Below are positions 7,531 through 19,000 of a stretch of DNA of 24,500 nt, piece after piece (positions within the stretch are counted from its first letter, which is position 1; each line of letters opens with the position of its first letter). Location: positions 2,687,167-2,711,666 of the forward strand of contig CM022665.1 in NCBI GenBank assembly GCA_012295275.1. Reading direction: 5' to 3'. Both the position numbers and the translations under genes were made by a program. This DNA is from Chrysomallon squamiferum. Lineage: Eukaryota; Mollusca; Gastropoda; Neomphalida; Peltospiridae. Under the pieces are notes generated by a model that did not search any database, had not been told where the DNA came from, and saw only the letters and a list, made by a program, of their open reading frames with translations.

Positions 7531-7930
7531 TTACTGAACAGTGAGCATGTTTTTTTTTTGTTTTTTTTTTTTTTTTAAAATATATCATTAGACAGTTGAC
7601 ATATTTTTCATATTATTGAACAGTTGATATATTATTTCTTTCTTCTTTAAAAAAAAAAAAAATATATATATTATATTAAATGTTTTTGAAATTACCGATC
7701 AGTGAACATTTTTTGATATTACTAGACAGTGAACATCTGTTTTGAAATTATTAAACAATAGACAGGTTCTTGGTATTATCAAAGATCAGGCATATCTTTG
7801 AAATTATTAACAATGTGCATGTTTTTTGTTTTTTTAAATTATTAAATGTTTTTGAATGTTTTCTATAGTATTAAACAGCAAACATGATTTTTTTTTTTCT
7901 GAATTTTTTAAATTACTAAACAGTGGACTT
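7531..7930. repeat. Decayed tandem repeat, unit about 27-30 bp, roughly ten copies
   Basis: A motif close to AAATTATTAAACAGTGAACAT followed by T-rich sequence recurs near 7531, 7583, 7611, 7689, 7715, 7745, 7773, 7801, 7868 and 7910. Adjacent copies at 7689, 7715, 7745, 7773 and 7801 are spaced 26-30 bp apart. Elsewhere T runs and a (TA)n have expanded between copies. Copies differ at many positions, so the array is old. Confidence 0.6.
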
Positions 7931-10900
7931 AATTCATTTTTATATTATTAATTCATAGGTGTAAATCATACTTTTTATCATAAAAAAGATGAAAGTTGTA
8001 TTTTGGAATACGAGTCAGCAACTGTATATAACATTGGGCCACTCAGTTGTAATTTATAACACAAATAATGCTCTCCAAGGTGACATTTTGTTTTCATATT
8101 TAGCTGATGACTTTGCAATGTTTCTAAATCCAGTAAGAAAAAAAAAAAATGTATAAAGATGATGTATGCGCATCATCTTAGACAAAAAATACAGTTCAGA
8201 TCATTTTAAGAAAGAACTCAGAATATACCGAGATTCCACATTTTGTGTTTATAGACAATTTATCTACCCAACGTTTTGCCAGTGTCGCTGTATGTAATAA
8301 CAGGACAGTATTCGTAAAATATTTCACTTCTGTATTCATCAAGTTAAAAAAAAAAAAAGAAATAAAGAAGGCTTTTACGTTGGTAAATGACTTATGGATC
8401 ATATAAAAATGGAGAGTAAAAAGCAATAGGCTTATGACTCGTAGCTTCCCTCCCACATTTCGATAAAAAAAAACTAGAGGAAATTTGGGAAAAGTAAGAA
8501 GAAAACATTATTATTATTATTATTATTTTTTTATGATGCAATGTTTATGATTTATACTGCCTGTGCCGTCGATTGATGAAACGTTTTTTTTTATTTTTTT
8601 TTTTTTTTTTTTTTTTAACTAGAAACTTCTACTGTGATTTTATCCGTGTTCGATTTCGCGCGGTTTAAGCTGTCTGCCATGTTACTCAAAACGTCCCCAT
8701 ACGCCCATGTAGAGAGTTGTGCAAAACGTAAATATCACAGCTAAGTGAATTTAAAAGCTGGAATAAGATCCACAGCTCTTTAAAACTTCAAAACGTCTTT
8801 AAAAAAAAAACTAAAAAAAAAAAAAAAAATAATAATCATAATAAAAACTAAAAAAAAATAAAAGTCTCGTACATCATTTCAATAAATTATGTGTTTTTTT
8901 TATTTTTTTTTTATTTTTAACTGTTTATAGATTCAGTTGAGGTTTGGCGCATCATCAGAACGTACTGAAGTCGATTCCTTTTTCCCCAGATAAATAATTA
9001 TACTTGAGTATTAATTTTACAGCGTGTCCAAGAATGAAAGACTAATGAAGGACATCTTGTATGAATTTTTCAGTGACTGTCAGACGTTTATTGTTCCCAG
9101 ATGAGTCGACACGTCAGCATTACACATGTAGCAGTGGTTTTCAGGCTCCCAGTAATAACTGGGCTTAATTTTAAATATTTTGTAGATTCTTTTTCAATTA
9201 GCATTTTAAAATATTATAGCACAATCATTATGAGCTTCACTTAAACATAAAAGAAATCTTTACATATTATATAATGGTAAATTTCGTAGGAAATGAAATA
9301 CATCCACGCTGTTACTAAAATGTTGTCGTTAAGGCGTAGCAAACAATTACTAGTAGATTGATTCAGTTGCCGCAACTGATGGATTGATTACGTTATTACT
9401 CATATATCTATTTATGTTTTTTCTATAAAGTGTAGTGCATAATTTATATTTTAATATTAAATAAGTTGTTTGATTCTAACTTATTATGTGCAAAATAGTT
9501 TGTATTAAAGGGGAATTGCACAGAACAAAACAATGAGCCATTCTGGTATTGACGTAAACAAGCCTGTAGTTGGTGTTACTTTCGTTTGTCGTGGATAGGT
9601 AAAATGAATTCCATGAAACATCATTATTTATTATAAAGATACTTTTAAAAAAAAAAAAAAATATATATATTAGTGAAATATCATCAGTATCCCCTTTCAT
9701 CGTATAGTTTTAATTCAGAAAAACCCCCCCAAAAACCCAACATTATCATTGAAGGTAGCAGACCGTAACAATCAAAATAATGTATATTCTTTATCTATCA
9801 ATGACTACTTGTATCCTTTACATAAAGCTTTTACGGATGTTTTTTCTAATATGTTATTGTTATTTAGTTGTTTATTCATGCAGTATGATAATTGTCTTCC
9901 ACAATAAAGAAACTGATTGTCTGTGGGAAGTAGGGATGATAACTTCGTGTTGGCGGAAATCGTTTGAGAAATGAATGGTTGCACTGGAGAATCATGAATG
10001 AGTCTATTCAGAGTAAGAAGCAGAAGTGTAACATGCGTGGTTTTCATTTTTATTTTCAGACAGTTATAATGAGAGTTACATTAAGATTGACGTTAAAAGC
10101 AAATCAATTAATAATGGAAGAGAAACACAAAAGATAGCGCTAATGGAAACCAGTCAGTGAAACTAACAGCATATTTTTCCACCAGCTTAGCAGCAAACAT
10201 TCTGTTTAAAGATACCACTTTTTATAACAGCGATACGCGACTGCAGATCCAGTGTATTTCTCTTAGTGTTCAGTGTCAATAAACCAAATCTACCTGAATT
10301 TCTTTACTGTTTCCATCCGGTTTCTAACAATGAAATAATTAAACTACAGAGAGGTATACGATCAAAATCTTTTAATCATATATTTTCCTTACTAAATACA
10401 AATTTAAGAATGTGAACGACATGAAACACCGATTTGAGACGCACAGGTTTTATGTACACCTTTCCGGTAACTGCATAGCGCTTTTCACGATTACCGTATC
10501 TATCTAGCAAGAAAAACAAGAAAGAGAAAGAAAGAAAGATAAAATACTGTTACAGCACATTATAATCCAACAACGATTTTTCCGAGAGACACAGTGCTGT
10601 TGTGCGTATAATCACATAACCGAATAAATTAAAATATAAAACCTTGAAGCAGTTAGACTGGTTGCAGTTAATTGTATTTTCTTCCTGGAAGTAATACTAA
10701 AGTTTATGTTTTGTACCACAGTGTCTCTTTAGTGTAGCCTCTATCTGACATCGTGTACCAGGAGGTTTGCACCGAACAGACAATTACTGTCATTGAAGTT
10801 TATTACACGTGTGATAATAATCACAACAGGATTCGTGTGAAATCGCCGGAGACCAATTTGGAAAGTTCACAAATTGGCAATTTGCACAGATGAGGAAAAA

Positions 10901-11834
10901 TGTCAGTTATTAATGAAATCCTACCAGAAGCGATCATTTTTTGATGATGAATATTTATAATCATACAAACGAACGTGCAGGGAGCGGCGAGAACCTTGCT
11001 GATATGTTTGTAGAAAATATTTTATTAAAACTCTGATACTGCATAAACGACTCTGTAACATAATAACTATTTATTTTACAAGCAAACGACGGAAGAAATA
11101 GAATATCACCTGATATTGTTTTTAACTGTCGTTTTTCGCAACGGTTTACTTTGTACTTATTTCACAAATAGTAATATTATACATCTAGCCTAATGACTGT
11201 ATATCAACTCAACATTATAATGACAACAACAACAACAACAACAATAACAACATCAACAACAACAGCAACAATAATAATAGTAATATTAATATTAATAATA
11301 GAAGTGATGCGGATATATTGACAAAATCGATGACATTTCGTTTTAATTTTTCGTTAATTTTCACCAGGAAAGTCACCCCAGAGAATAACCTCAATAACCA
11401 ATACAGAAACAAGAAAGCAAAATTGCAGGCTTCAGGATATACACTATAACTATTACAGTTATACTTTATTATCAGCAAAGGTTGGTAGCTAAAAATTAAA
11501 ACAGGAATACAAATGTGTGGTTGTAATATACATGCACTTCCACGCCACGTTGATTTAAAATATAAGCTGTTTATGCAAGTTCCAGATAATACTACATTAC
11601 CTATGTCTTCGCTTCAAATGTGAATCTTATATGTATATACATATATATAAATTAGCAGAATTTGTGATCGTGGAAGCAGTTTGTTTCAAAACTAAAATAT
11701 ATTTGTATATCTGATCTATTGCTTATGCAACAAACTGACTTTTCTTAGAGAAATAATATACATATATATCATATCATATCATATATATATAACGTATAGT
11801 ATATATATATATTTTTTCTACTGTTTTCTTGCAG
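7931..11834. other. Intergenic and upstream region of GPHB5
   Basis: No coding region that I can support. Long A/T runs occur near 8585-8616, 8802-8830 and 8888-8911, an A(n)(TA)n tract at 9647-9671, and a mixed (AAC)n/(AAT)n array at 11223-11300. From about 10080 to 11200 the sequence is more complex and less repetitive, so it could hold GPHB5 regulatory DNA or a 5' untranslated exon. A TATAAAA lies at 10635-10641 on the plus strand, but no clear exon with a donor follows it. (TA)n and ATATC runs (11757-11813) precede the acceptor of the first coding exon. Confidence 0.55.
11812..11834 (+). promoter_or_regulatory. 3' splice site in front of the first GPHB5 coding exon
   Basis: A pyrimidine tract (TTTTTTCTACTGTTTTCTTG) ends in CAG at 11834, two bases before the ATG. 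This is a textbook acceptor and implies at least one upstream untranslated exon, with the gene's promoter further upstream. I could not identify that exon. Confidence 0.75.
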
Positions 11835-11836
11835 GA

Positions 11837-12070
11837 ATGATTTGTCCAATGCTCCGTCTACAATATACAGCTGTTCTTCTACAATTGAGCCTGTGTGCTT
11901 TGAGCGTGGTTGTCACAGAACAGATTAATCCTGGGACTACCCTCAAGTGCCATGTAAGAAAATACAGATACTGGATCTCAAAGCCATACGTGCTCGAGAC
12001 AGGGAAGGTAATACCCTGCGAAGGTTACGTCACGGTGAATTCCTGCTGGGGTCGGTGCGATTCCAGTGAG
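11837..12070 (+). CDS. GPHB5: Glycoprotein hormone beta-5 subunit (thyrostimulin beta), coding exon 1
   Basis: This exon encodes residues 1-78 of a 142-residue secreted cystine-knot hormone subunit. GPB5 pairs with GPA2 to form thyrostimulin, which signals through an LGR1/TSH-receptor-type GPCR. A signal peptide is visible: start MICPMLRLQY, hydrophobic core about residues 11-26, cleavage probably around 21-28. The mature part then has Cys38, Cys61, Cys70 and Cys74. SCWGRCDSSE is the hallmark CxGxC of the cystine knot (C70-W-G-R-C74), and WGRCDSSE is typical of molluscan and annelid GPB5 as I recall them. The exon ends GAG|GTGAGT, a perfect donor, in phase 0 right after Glu78. Exon 2 follows at 12675. 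Met1 is chosen because it directly follows the acceptor; Met5 is an alternative start that would shorten the leader. The assignment is strong. Partner specificity is inferred from the family. Confidence 0.93.
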
Positions 12071-12289
12071 GTGAGTTGAGTTACTTTTCTCTCATTTTTT
12101 AGCGTTTGCGACAACGCAGAGGTTAGTGTTGCATAACGCTGTTGATGTCTATACCCGTGCCTGCATTGTAAGTCTGAAACGAAAGCTTTAGCTGTACTCT
12201 GTTGGGCAGTATCAGTTGCATTTCTGTTGTTCTCTTGAATGAGAATCTTGCAGTGTATGCATTTATTAAAGTATTTAAAATTATTAAAA

Positions 12290-12324
<35 letters not shown>

Positions 12325-12674
12325 ATGAATGAATAGAACGTATTTCTCGTACGAAGGTTCGTTCAGTCTTGGGTTTCACTGAAATTTTGAATGAAAAGTT
12401 TCTGTCATCTCTTTCTGACGAGGGTTAAAATTACAACACAGATATAATTTCACAAGATTTATCAAGAAACCAAAGTTTCAGCTCTTTTAAGTCCTATTTT
12501 TGTTTTCAACAGTCATATCGATTTAAAAAATATTTTCTAGTTTGCTATATGTTTTCTTATACAGAGTTTCAGAACACGGAAAGGAAATATGTCGTGATAT
12601 TCAAAACCTTAATAAAAAAAAAAAAATATATATATAATATATTTTTTAAATTTATAATTATTTTTGTCTTACAG
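12071..12674 (+). other. GPHB5: GPHB5 intron, 604 bp, phase 0
   Basis: Donor GTGAGT at 12071 and acceptor TTTTTGTCTTACAG ending at 12674. It contains an (AAAT)n microsatellite at 12286-12326 that tails into GAAT units, and an A(n)(TA)n tract at 12613-12640. The intron falls just after the CxGxC segment, where beta-subunit genes of this family usually carry one, as I recall. The open frame crossing its 3' end (from 12549) is an extension of exon 2 into the intron. Confidence 0.88.
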
Positions 12675-12869
12675 ATTGGCGATTTTAAAATGCCTTACAA
12701 ACAAAGCCGTCATCCAGTTTGCACGTATGCAACCATAGCAACAAAGACAGTGAGATTTGACCACTGTGTGGGACATCCAGATCCAACGTTTGAAGTCTTT
12801 GATGCTGTAGAATGCGCATGCTCAGAATGCGATCAACGGGATACCAGTTGTGAAAACTTAAATGGCTGA
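12675..12869 (+). CDS. GPHB5: Glycoprotein hormone beta-5 subunit (thyrostimulin beta), coding exon 2
   Basis: This exon encodes residues 79-142 and the TGA stop. It opens IGDFKMPYKQSRHPVCTY, a segment typical of GPB5 with the Cys94 preceding Tyr, continues to Cys109 and a GHPDPTFEVFDA block, then has the second cystine-knot signature CAC (C125-A-C127), Cys130 and Cys137, ending DTSCENLNG. The mature protein totals ten cysteines, the number typical of GPB5; vertebrate LH, FSH, TSH and CG beta chains have twelve and an extra seat-belt disulfide. No N-x-S/T sequon is present anywhere in the 142 residues; the only near-match is N68-S-C. The length is close to that expected for the family, and there is no frameshift. 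Phase 0 joining to exon 1 keeps SCWGRCDSSE continuous with IGDFKMPY, as in homologues. Confidence 0.95.
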   Translation: MGDFKMPYKQSRHPVCTYATIATKTVRFDHCVGHPDPTFEVFDAVECACSECDQRDTSCENLNG

Positions 12870-13196
12870 CGTTAACGCTTTGATTTTGTTAAAGGATATT
12901 TATCATAGATTATACAAACTTGTCAAGTTGTGAAAACTGGAATAAACACTGCTTTATGTGCATGACGTTATTCTTATTCTTATTATTATTTTTTTTTTTG
13001 AAAAAAAAAAAAACATACAAAAAAGACTCTACGTTATTTATTTATTTATTTATTTTGTCTGTCATTTAACAAAAACCGATTTATTTGACCGTACTGCATC
13101 ACTTTATTTCATTGGAATCCAGTGCGATGCCATTTTGAGATTTTGCAGGTATTTTAAATTAAAAAATACTGAACCATGTTATTAATAATTAATAAA
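12870..13196 (+). other. GPHB5: GPHB5 3' untranslated region and candidate polyadenylation signals
   Basis: Sequence after the stop codon. AATAAA occurs at 12941-12946, about 70 nt past the stop, and again at 13191-13196. The first would give a short 3' UTR and is followed by TG/T-rich sequence. An A/T run (12987-13018) and (TTTA)n (13035-13053) lie between. The sites are inferred from the hexamer only. Confidence 0.5.
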
Positions 13197-13581
13197 CTGA
13201 TTTGAAATGGTGTTTCTCTTGTTTTGTTGTCACTTTTATAAATCAGTACTATTATCTAATTATAAAACATAAAAAAAAACTGTTACAATTAACGAAACGA
13301 AGTAAATTACAAAAACTAACTATATGTGTAGAAGACTCATGTATTTATTATATCTGTTTTTTTTTGTTTTTTTTAAAATAATGCTGAAAAAAGCTAAAAG
13401 CGCTAATTTTTGTTTTCTTCGAAGTGATTATTTGGTTATTTTTGGGGTTCATGGAAAAAAATACACGTGACAACAATTTGACAAATCTACATAAAGGAAT
13501 GGATGTCGCCATTTTCTTTTATTTCTTATAATAATGATGTCATATCGTACATAATAAACTAAAGATACAGCAAAGTTGCTA

Positions 13582-13612
13582 TCTGTCTGTCTGTCTGTTT
13601 ATCTATCCTCTC

Positions 13613-13654
<42 letters not shown>
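13582..13654. repeat. Compound (TCTG)n / (TCTA)n microsatellite
   Basis: About four TCTG units (13582-13598), a short degenerate stretch, then about ten TCTA units (13613-13654). Such tetranucleotide arrays are usually polymorphic in length. Confidence 0.95.
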
Positions 13655-13749
13655 CCGAGAAAACCAAGGCTTGTGAAATCGAGAGATCAATATTACCTTA
13701 CTGTAATAATACCTATACTGGTTACCAGAAACAAGTAAACTTCAAAACA

Positions 13750-13750
<1 letters not shown>

Positions 13751-13790
<40 letters not shown>
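13751..13790. repeat. (CA)20 microsatellite
   Basis: Forty bases of perfect CA dinucleotide, the purest CA array in the window. Its alternating purine-pyrimidine sequence is a potential Z-DNA former. Confidence 0.97.
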
Positions 13791-13791
<1 letters not shown>

Positions 13792-14739
13792 TATATTGCT
13801 CATAATTATATTAAGAAACAACGAAAGGATTATTATTATTATTTTTTCTTTATAACATTTTAAACCTTTGAAATTAATTGTTTGTATGTCAGTTATTGAG
13901 CCCATTCATAAATATAGTTTATCAGTATTATTTTTAGGAGTAAATATAGGTAGATATTTTAAACAGCCAAATTACTTAGTAATGATGTGAAAATCTAATA
14001 AGATTGTTAAATGCTATTTCTAGAAATTAACCAAAATTTTCTGTATGCATGCTTTATGCATGCTGTATGTGTGTATAATATAATAAATAAAATAGTACAT
14101 AACATAACAAAATCCCAATAACGACAAAAGCAACAATTAATGGGTTTTTTTTTCGTTTTTATTTTAATTTTTTAATTTTATATATATATACATATTCCTC
14201 TGATTTTCTCAAGAACTGGTATAATCAGCAAAGATATTTATGTAAAGAAAATTACAAATCAATATTATTGTCATAAGAAAATATATATTTTTTCGCTTTA
14301 ATGTAATTTTTTTTTTCTCCTATATTTTCTTTCTATTATTGCGACACCTAATAATTCTAATTTTATTCTGGTTCTTCGTTACCATTCACTCATTCAGTTC
14401 ATTCTGTTGTTGTATTATCGACAAAAAATCAGTCAAGTCAGAATAAAATATTACATGCTTTCCTCCTGGTAAATCTGTCATACAGATAATAAGCTGTATT
14501 TAGATCTTAATTACTTCATGTCCGTAATCTATGGCGCAGAGTAAACATATTCTAAAATGTATCTCACCAGAAATAAACTTATTGTGCATATTTTATCTTT
14601 TTATTTTCCTAGATTAACCTGAAATATATATATTTAACAGAAAAAAAAAAAAAAAAAATTTCATTTTCCATTACATTGTTATTAAGGAAATGATTTACTA
14701 TAACGTTTACTTATTTACACTTACTATAAGTACCATTTC

Positions 14740-14741
<2 letters not shown>

Positions 14742-14778
<37 letters not shown>
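14742..14778. repeat. 37-nt uninterrupted T run
   Basis: The longest pure homopolymer in the window. It could be the reverse-strand poly(A) tail of an old retroposon, but the sequence to its right shows no SINE promoter boxes that I can recognise. Length is likely to be inaccurate in any assembly. Confidence 0.9.
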
Positions 14779-14783
<5 letters not shown>

Positions 14784-15960
14784 GGTGCCACAAAAATATA
14801 TACTATGATTAAAACAGGACATTATTAAGCCGACTTAAATACACAGCACTTCAAAGTACAATAAGGAGATTAAATTGAAATTCACGTCCAAATCCAGATA
14901 ATACGGAATTCTTTTGTGATGTTGGTCTCTCTGACAACGCAGAAAGACAGAGGGAATCTGCCGGATATTTTAAATAACTTCGTCACCTGTCTAAATCACA
15001 TAAATAATAAATAGTTACGTTTGTGTCACAGTTAGCTGACACATGCTCAGACCTCTAAGATGATACTAAACAGGAAGTATTCATCGTGAGGAAATAACGA
15101 TTTGAAAAATTAATCATTTCACTGAAACGTTTTGCAAAGCAGAATGGCCACCTGATATTAATGAAAGTCGTTCGTCCCCGTTTATAAAATTATTACACTG
15201 ACTAACCTATATCTCCAGTCACATTCATACAAATGACGTATAGAATGACAAAATAGTTACATGTATATAAACTGTTCATTTCTAATAACTTATATTTACG
15301 GCAGACACTCAATTTACAGAATACTACTCAAATTTGTAGCAGACGTCATTTTGAACAAGTGATATATATATACTGATTAGTGGTGTTATCAAGTGTGATA
15401 TATGAGATGCACAGAATAAGGCTGCACGCTTGCACACACAAATGCAGACATAAACACACACACACACACACACAAAGGACAAAATAAAACATATCTATAT
15501 AGTCATATACTTAACGCATATACAAACATAAACATACACACATACAGTAGTAACAAATATACAAAACAAAACAAAACAAACAGACGGAAACACATACAGA
15601 AGAAACCTTCATCTGTTGAAAATTAAAAGCATTATAGTTTATTCTTATTACAAACCTCAGTGGTGTTAACAATGACGACAATTATCTTACAGATATCTCA
15701 TAAAGAGATCACGAAGAAGAACAGTGAAACCAAAAGACAATGTTCTGTTCTATCAGAAACATTTCTACTTCGTACATGAACCGACAGCATGTTTTAAATA
15801 CGCCATCACAAAAGGGGATTCCATTAATCTGTTGTTGCAGAGTTTGTTTTTGGAGGAGTTGTGTTGTGATAAGCTATGTACGATCAAATAGTTTTCACTG
15901 TCTCTTACTCCTGTACTTAATTTTTTAAAACTAGATCCGTTTGCAAAGAGTACAGCTTTT

Positions 15961-15963
<3 letters not shown>
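14779..15963. other. Intergenic, relatively complex sequence
   Basis: About 14800-15420 is non-repetitive and less AT-biased than its neighbours but has no open frame longer than 60 codons or recognisable motif. (CA)n occurs at 15454-15474 in a CA-rich patch to about 15545. The open frames around 15740-16085 show no family similarity. Confidence 0.6.

Positions 15964-16001
<38 letters not shown>
15964..16001. repeat. (ATC)n microsatellite, about 12-13 units
   Basis: A perfect trinucleotide run. It yields poly-Met, poly-Ser and poly-His-type frames that are not genes. Confidence 0.95.
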
Positions 16002-18276
16002 GAACTTCATCGCCGTACACGTCTTCGTCATCATAATCACTATCATCATTAGTTTTATTGTTAATATGATTATTAACTGATACAAGCCTGGCTGTTAATT
16101 GTTAAGAGTAGCTAATGGAACGGTGACAGCGGATTATGTCTCAGACATCAGTGTAACAAGTACGAAATTGTCTTTGACACTAAATAATTTGTGATATACA
16201 ATTCTACCGATGCGTACTTTTACGTGTTGACGTGGAGTTTAGCAAGTCTTTCTTGTTAGAGAACGTGAGATTTGTTTTAACTGCAGGCAGGTATTTACAA
16301 ATAATCGAGAAATAAGGTGAAGAAATGATGTCAAATCTTGCAAGCATAAATACCTTATCTTTGATTTAAAATAAATAAAAATTAAAATTATTTATGGATA
16401 TTAAAACACAACCAGCAAAGCCAGCATTTTTCTATTGCTGCTATTAAAACTACATTTAATACATTTATTTATTTAGTTAGTTTGTTAGTTTGCCCTTTAG
16501 CTTAAAACATATTTATAAATCAACATATATTTACTGTATTTAACTAATTAATATAGATATACATCATAGTTTTGCAATGTAAATACACCACTGAAATATA
16601 TTACTGACGTTTTATTACTTCAACTACTACAACAACTACTACTACTACTACTCTGCTATTACTACCACTACTTCTGTGCAGTTCTAGCACTGTTCTTGTT
16701 ACTTTACTCCAACCCACAACACTAAAAATATCATTAATAATTTAATTCGAAGAGACTAAAAGGAAATGTAACCCATTTTAAAAGAGTTTTAGGGTAATAC
16801 TGAGATAGTGTTTGCGTTAATTCAAACACACGTGCCACGTTTATTTATTAGAGGTTTTGTTTTCTAACATATTTCCTGTGTTTGCTTCATTGATTAATTA
16901 ATGCTCCAGTTCGTTCAGTTATCTTTAATTAACGTCAGCGAAAGTAGTTGATACTTTGAAGAATATTTAAAATAAATAAATAAATAAATAAATAACAATA
17001 ACAGTAACAATAATAATAATAATAATCAGTAGTTATATGATTCTGTCCAAGAAATGTTTTGTTTTACACGGTTACTCGACATCAGTTTTAAATAACACTA
17101 AAACGGCCATTTTTCAATTATTCTTTAATTCATACTTTTGTTGTTTCTTTTTATTTCACTCTATACTCATTGCAGATAATTACGAATACTTGCAAACACT
17201 GCCAAATGTTTTTGATTCTTATTACCCTAAATAAAAACCAAAAGTAATCTTTGACAAAACGAAAACGTTAATTTTTAATGGAAACCAGAAATAATGCTAA
17301 AAAAAAAAAGAGCTTGTTAACTTATAAAATAGAGAACGTTGCGACTTTATTCTGCGACAAGGAAAATGTAATATTTCTAACCAGTGCCGACTGAAATTAT
17401 TTCACTGCAATCTTTTTTTTTTTTTTTTTTTTAACAAGTTCTTTTGTACGGTGGCAAAATTTTGGGGACTTTTGACAATTTGTCAATAATATAAAAATTA
17501 TGAAACCAGTTTATGAAATTGTTATTACCTACAAGGAAATCTACACCACTGTACGCATTTATGATATCGGAAATCAATATCATTACATGTTTTGTTGTTG
17601 TTGTTTTTTTGTAGTTTTTTTAAAGAAAAGAATGAAAGAAATCGCTACTTACCATCTTTCAGTCTAACCATGTATTCATGTATATACATTTTTTTTTATA
17701 AATTATTTAACTCTTAAAAGGCTAATCTCTTTGCCATATTTCGTAGTTTAATTATGAATTGTTTCTAATCCTCTGGCTGACATTTTGTGTTATCGTAAAT
17801 TCGCCATCTTGTTATAGTTACAGTATGTTTTCGGTTATAAATATGTAAATGACACCATGTGCTATAAACTACGGCGTTGGTGTAATACAAATGCATTTCA
17901 GTTAAACATTTGCTGCAAGTTCCTTTCTCCAGCGAACCAAACAGATGTAGATAAATTTTGATGCATAGTATTATGTTCACACTCGAAGTTTCTGTTGTGG
18001 CTACCTCAGCCTTAGTCCATCTCTGCCTGGTCTCTCTACCCACTGACCAGTCCAGCATGGGTGTTTCTAACAGAAGCTAAAGTTCCCGTGGGCACAGATC
18101 TTTGGGTCATTGAGATAAACAAGACCCCTCACCATGTCAAAGAATGGACTATGAAAAGGAACCAAATAAATCACAAAGAATGTTTTTTCAAGAAATTAAG
18201 TCTTAATATAAACTCTTTACCTTCACTACATATTGAAATACACTCAATGCAAATGTAAATATCTTTAACTAAGCAT
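16002..18276. other. Intergenic, AT-rich with a GC-richer patch
   Basis: Repeats: (ACT)n near 16621-16670, (AAAT)n at 16970-16996 followed by (AAT)n at 17009-17027, and a T run at 17412-17432. From about 17930 to 18150 the sequence is GC-richer and includes CCTGGTCTCTCTACCCACTG and CCAGCATGGGTGTTTCTAAC. It has the look of a dispersed-repeat fragment (perhaps a LINE 3' end), but I cannot name a family. The open frames on either side of 18060 have no recognisable similarity. Confidence 0.45.
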
Positions 18277-18500
18277 AAAAAAAAATAATAATAAAAAAAA
18301 AAAAAAAAAAAAAAAAAAAATGTATAATAACAATAGTAATGATGATGATGATGATAATAATAATAATAAAGATAATTATAATAATGATCATGATAATAAT
18401 AATTTTATAACAAAAAAAAAAAAAAAAAAAAAAACAAAAAATAAAACATAACAAACAAACAAAAAAGAAAAAGAAAAAAAGAAATAAAAGAAATTAAAAT
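18277..18500. repeat. A-rich low-complexity tract with (GAT)n and (AAT)n
   Basis: Two long A runs (about 18293-18320 and 18412-18434) enclose (GAT)n/(AAT)n repeats and are followed by A-rich tetranucleotide-like sequence such as CAAA and GAAA. It is strongly strand-asymmetric: almost no C on the plus strand. Confidence 0.9.
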
Positions 18501-19000
18501 TAAATCAAATGAAACATTACACTTTCATTCAGACTCCGATTTTCAAACAACGCCTACTATCTACACTGCTTTGTTAAATTCCCAGCCTCTGTCGAAACAA
18601 AGGCACATTAAACACCAATTCGAATGAATGAACTAAGTGTCTTTCAAATTGTTTTTTCTTCTCTGCTGTAAATTTATTACAGTTTAGTAACCATTATCAC
18701 TTTTTTTAAAAGTAATTTTGAAATAAAAAACGGTATGTCTGCTCAGAAGAAAGTTATTGTAACAATGATTTATGGGCTGGCAATAAAAATAAATGAAAGT
18801 TATATCTTAACGATTTCGTACAAACGATTCAGTAGCTAATAACGTCGAGCTTAAAGCAAAACCCTGAAAAATGATTCTCCAGAGAACGTGAGTCAGCGAC
18901 TGCAGTTTCTATTTTACTTGTTTTCCTTCAGTGTAATTTAAAATTAAGTGTCACAGAAGCTGTGGAAGGACAGGAATATTGCTAAACTTTTATATATTTT
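18501..19000. other. Intergenic, no gene seen
   Basis: Ordinary AT-rich sequence. One AP-1/Maf-like TGAGTCAGC occurs at about 18890-18898, which alone is not evidence of regulation. Confidence 0.5.

Larger units (their letters stand above)
13197..14741. other. Intergenic, microsatellite-rich
   Basis: No gene seen. Besides the arrays listed separately, there are A or T runs near 13271, 13358 and 14640-14658, (TTA)n near 13829-13842 and (TA)n near 14180. The frame at 13576-13863 is generated entirely by the TCTG/TCTA and CA repeats. Confidence 0.7.

Noticed and set aside
9363-9379. 7-bp-arm inverted repeat TCAGTTG / CAACTGA
   Set aside because: Short arms of this kind are expected by chance in a window of this size; no context supports a function.
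12549-12674. Upstream extension of GPHB5 exon 2 as a separate 106-codon protein
   Set aside because: This part is intron: AT-rich, contains A(n)(TA)n, and ends in a clear acceptor. The GPB5 homology begins exactly at 12675.
13576-13863. 95-codon frame with repeated Leu/Ser/Tyr/Ile and Thr/His
   Set aside because: Encoded by TCTA and CA microsatellites.
17388-17480. CAGTGCCG-like hAT end near a T run
   Set aside because: Only eight bases are shared with the 5663 candidate; no opposite end or target duplication found.
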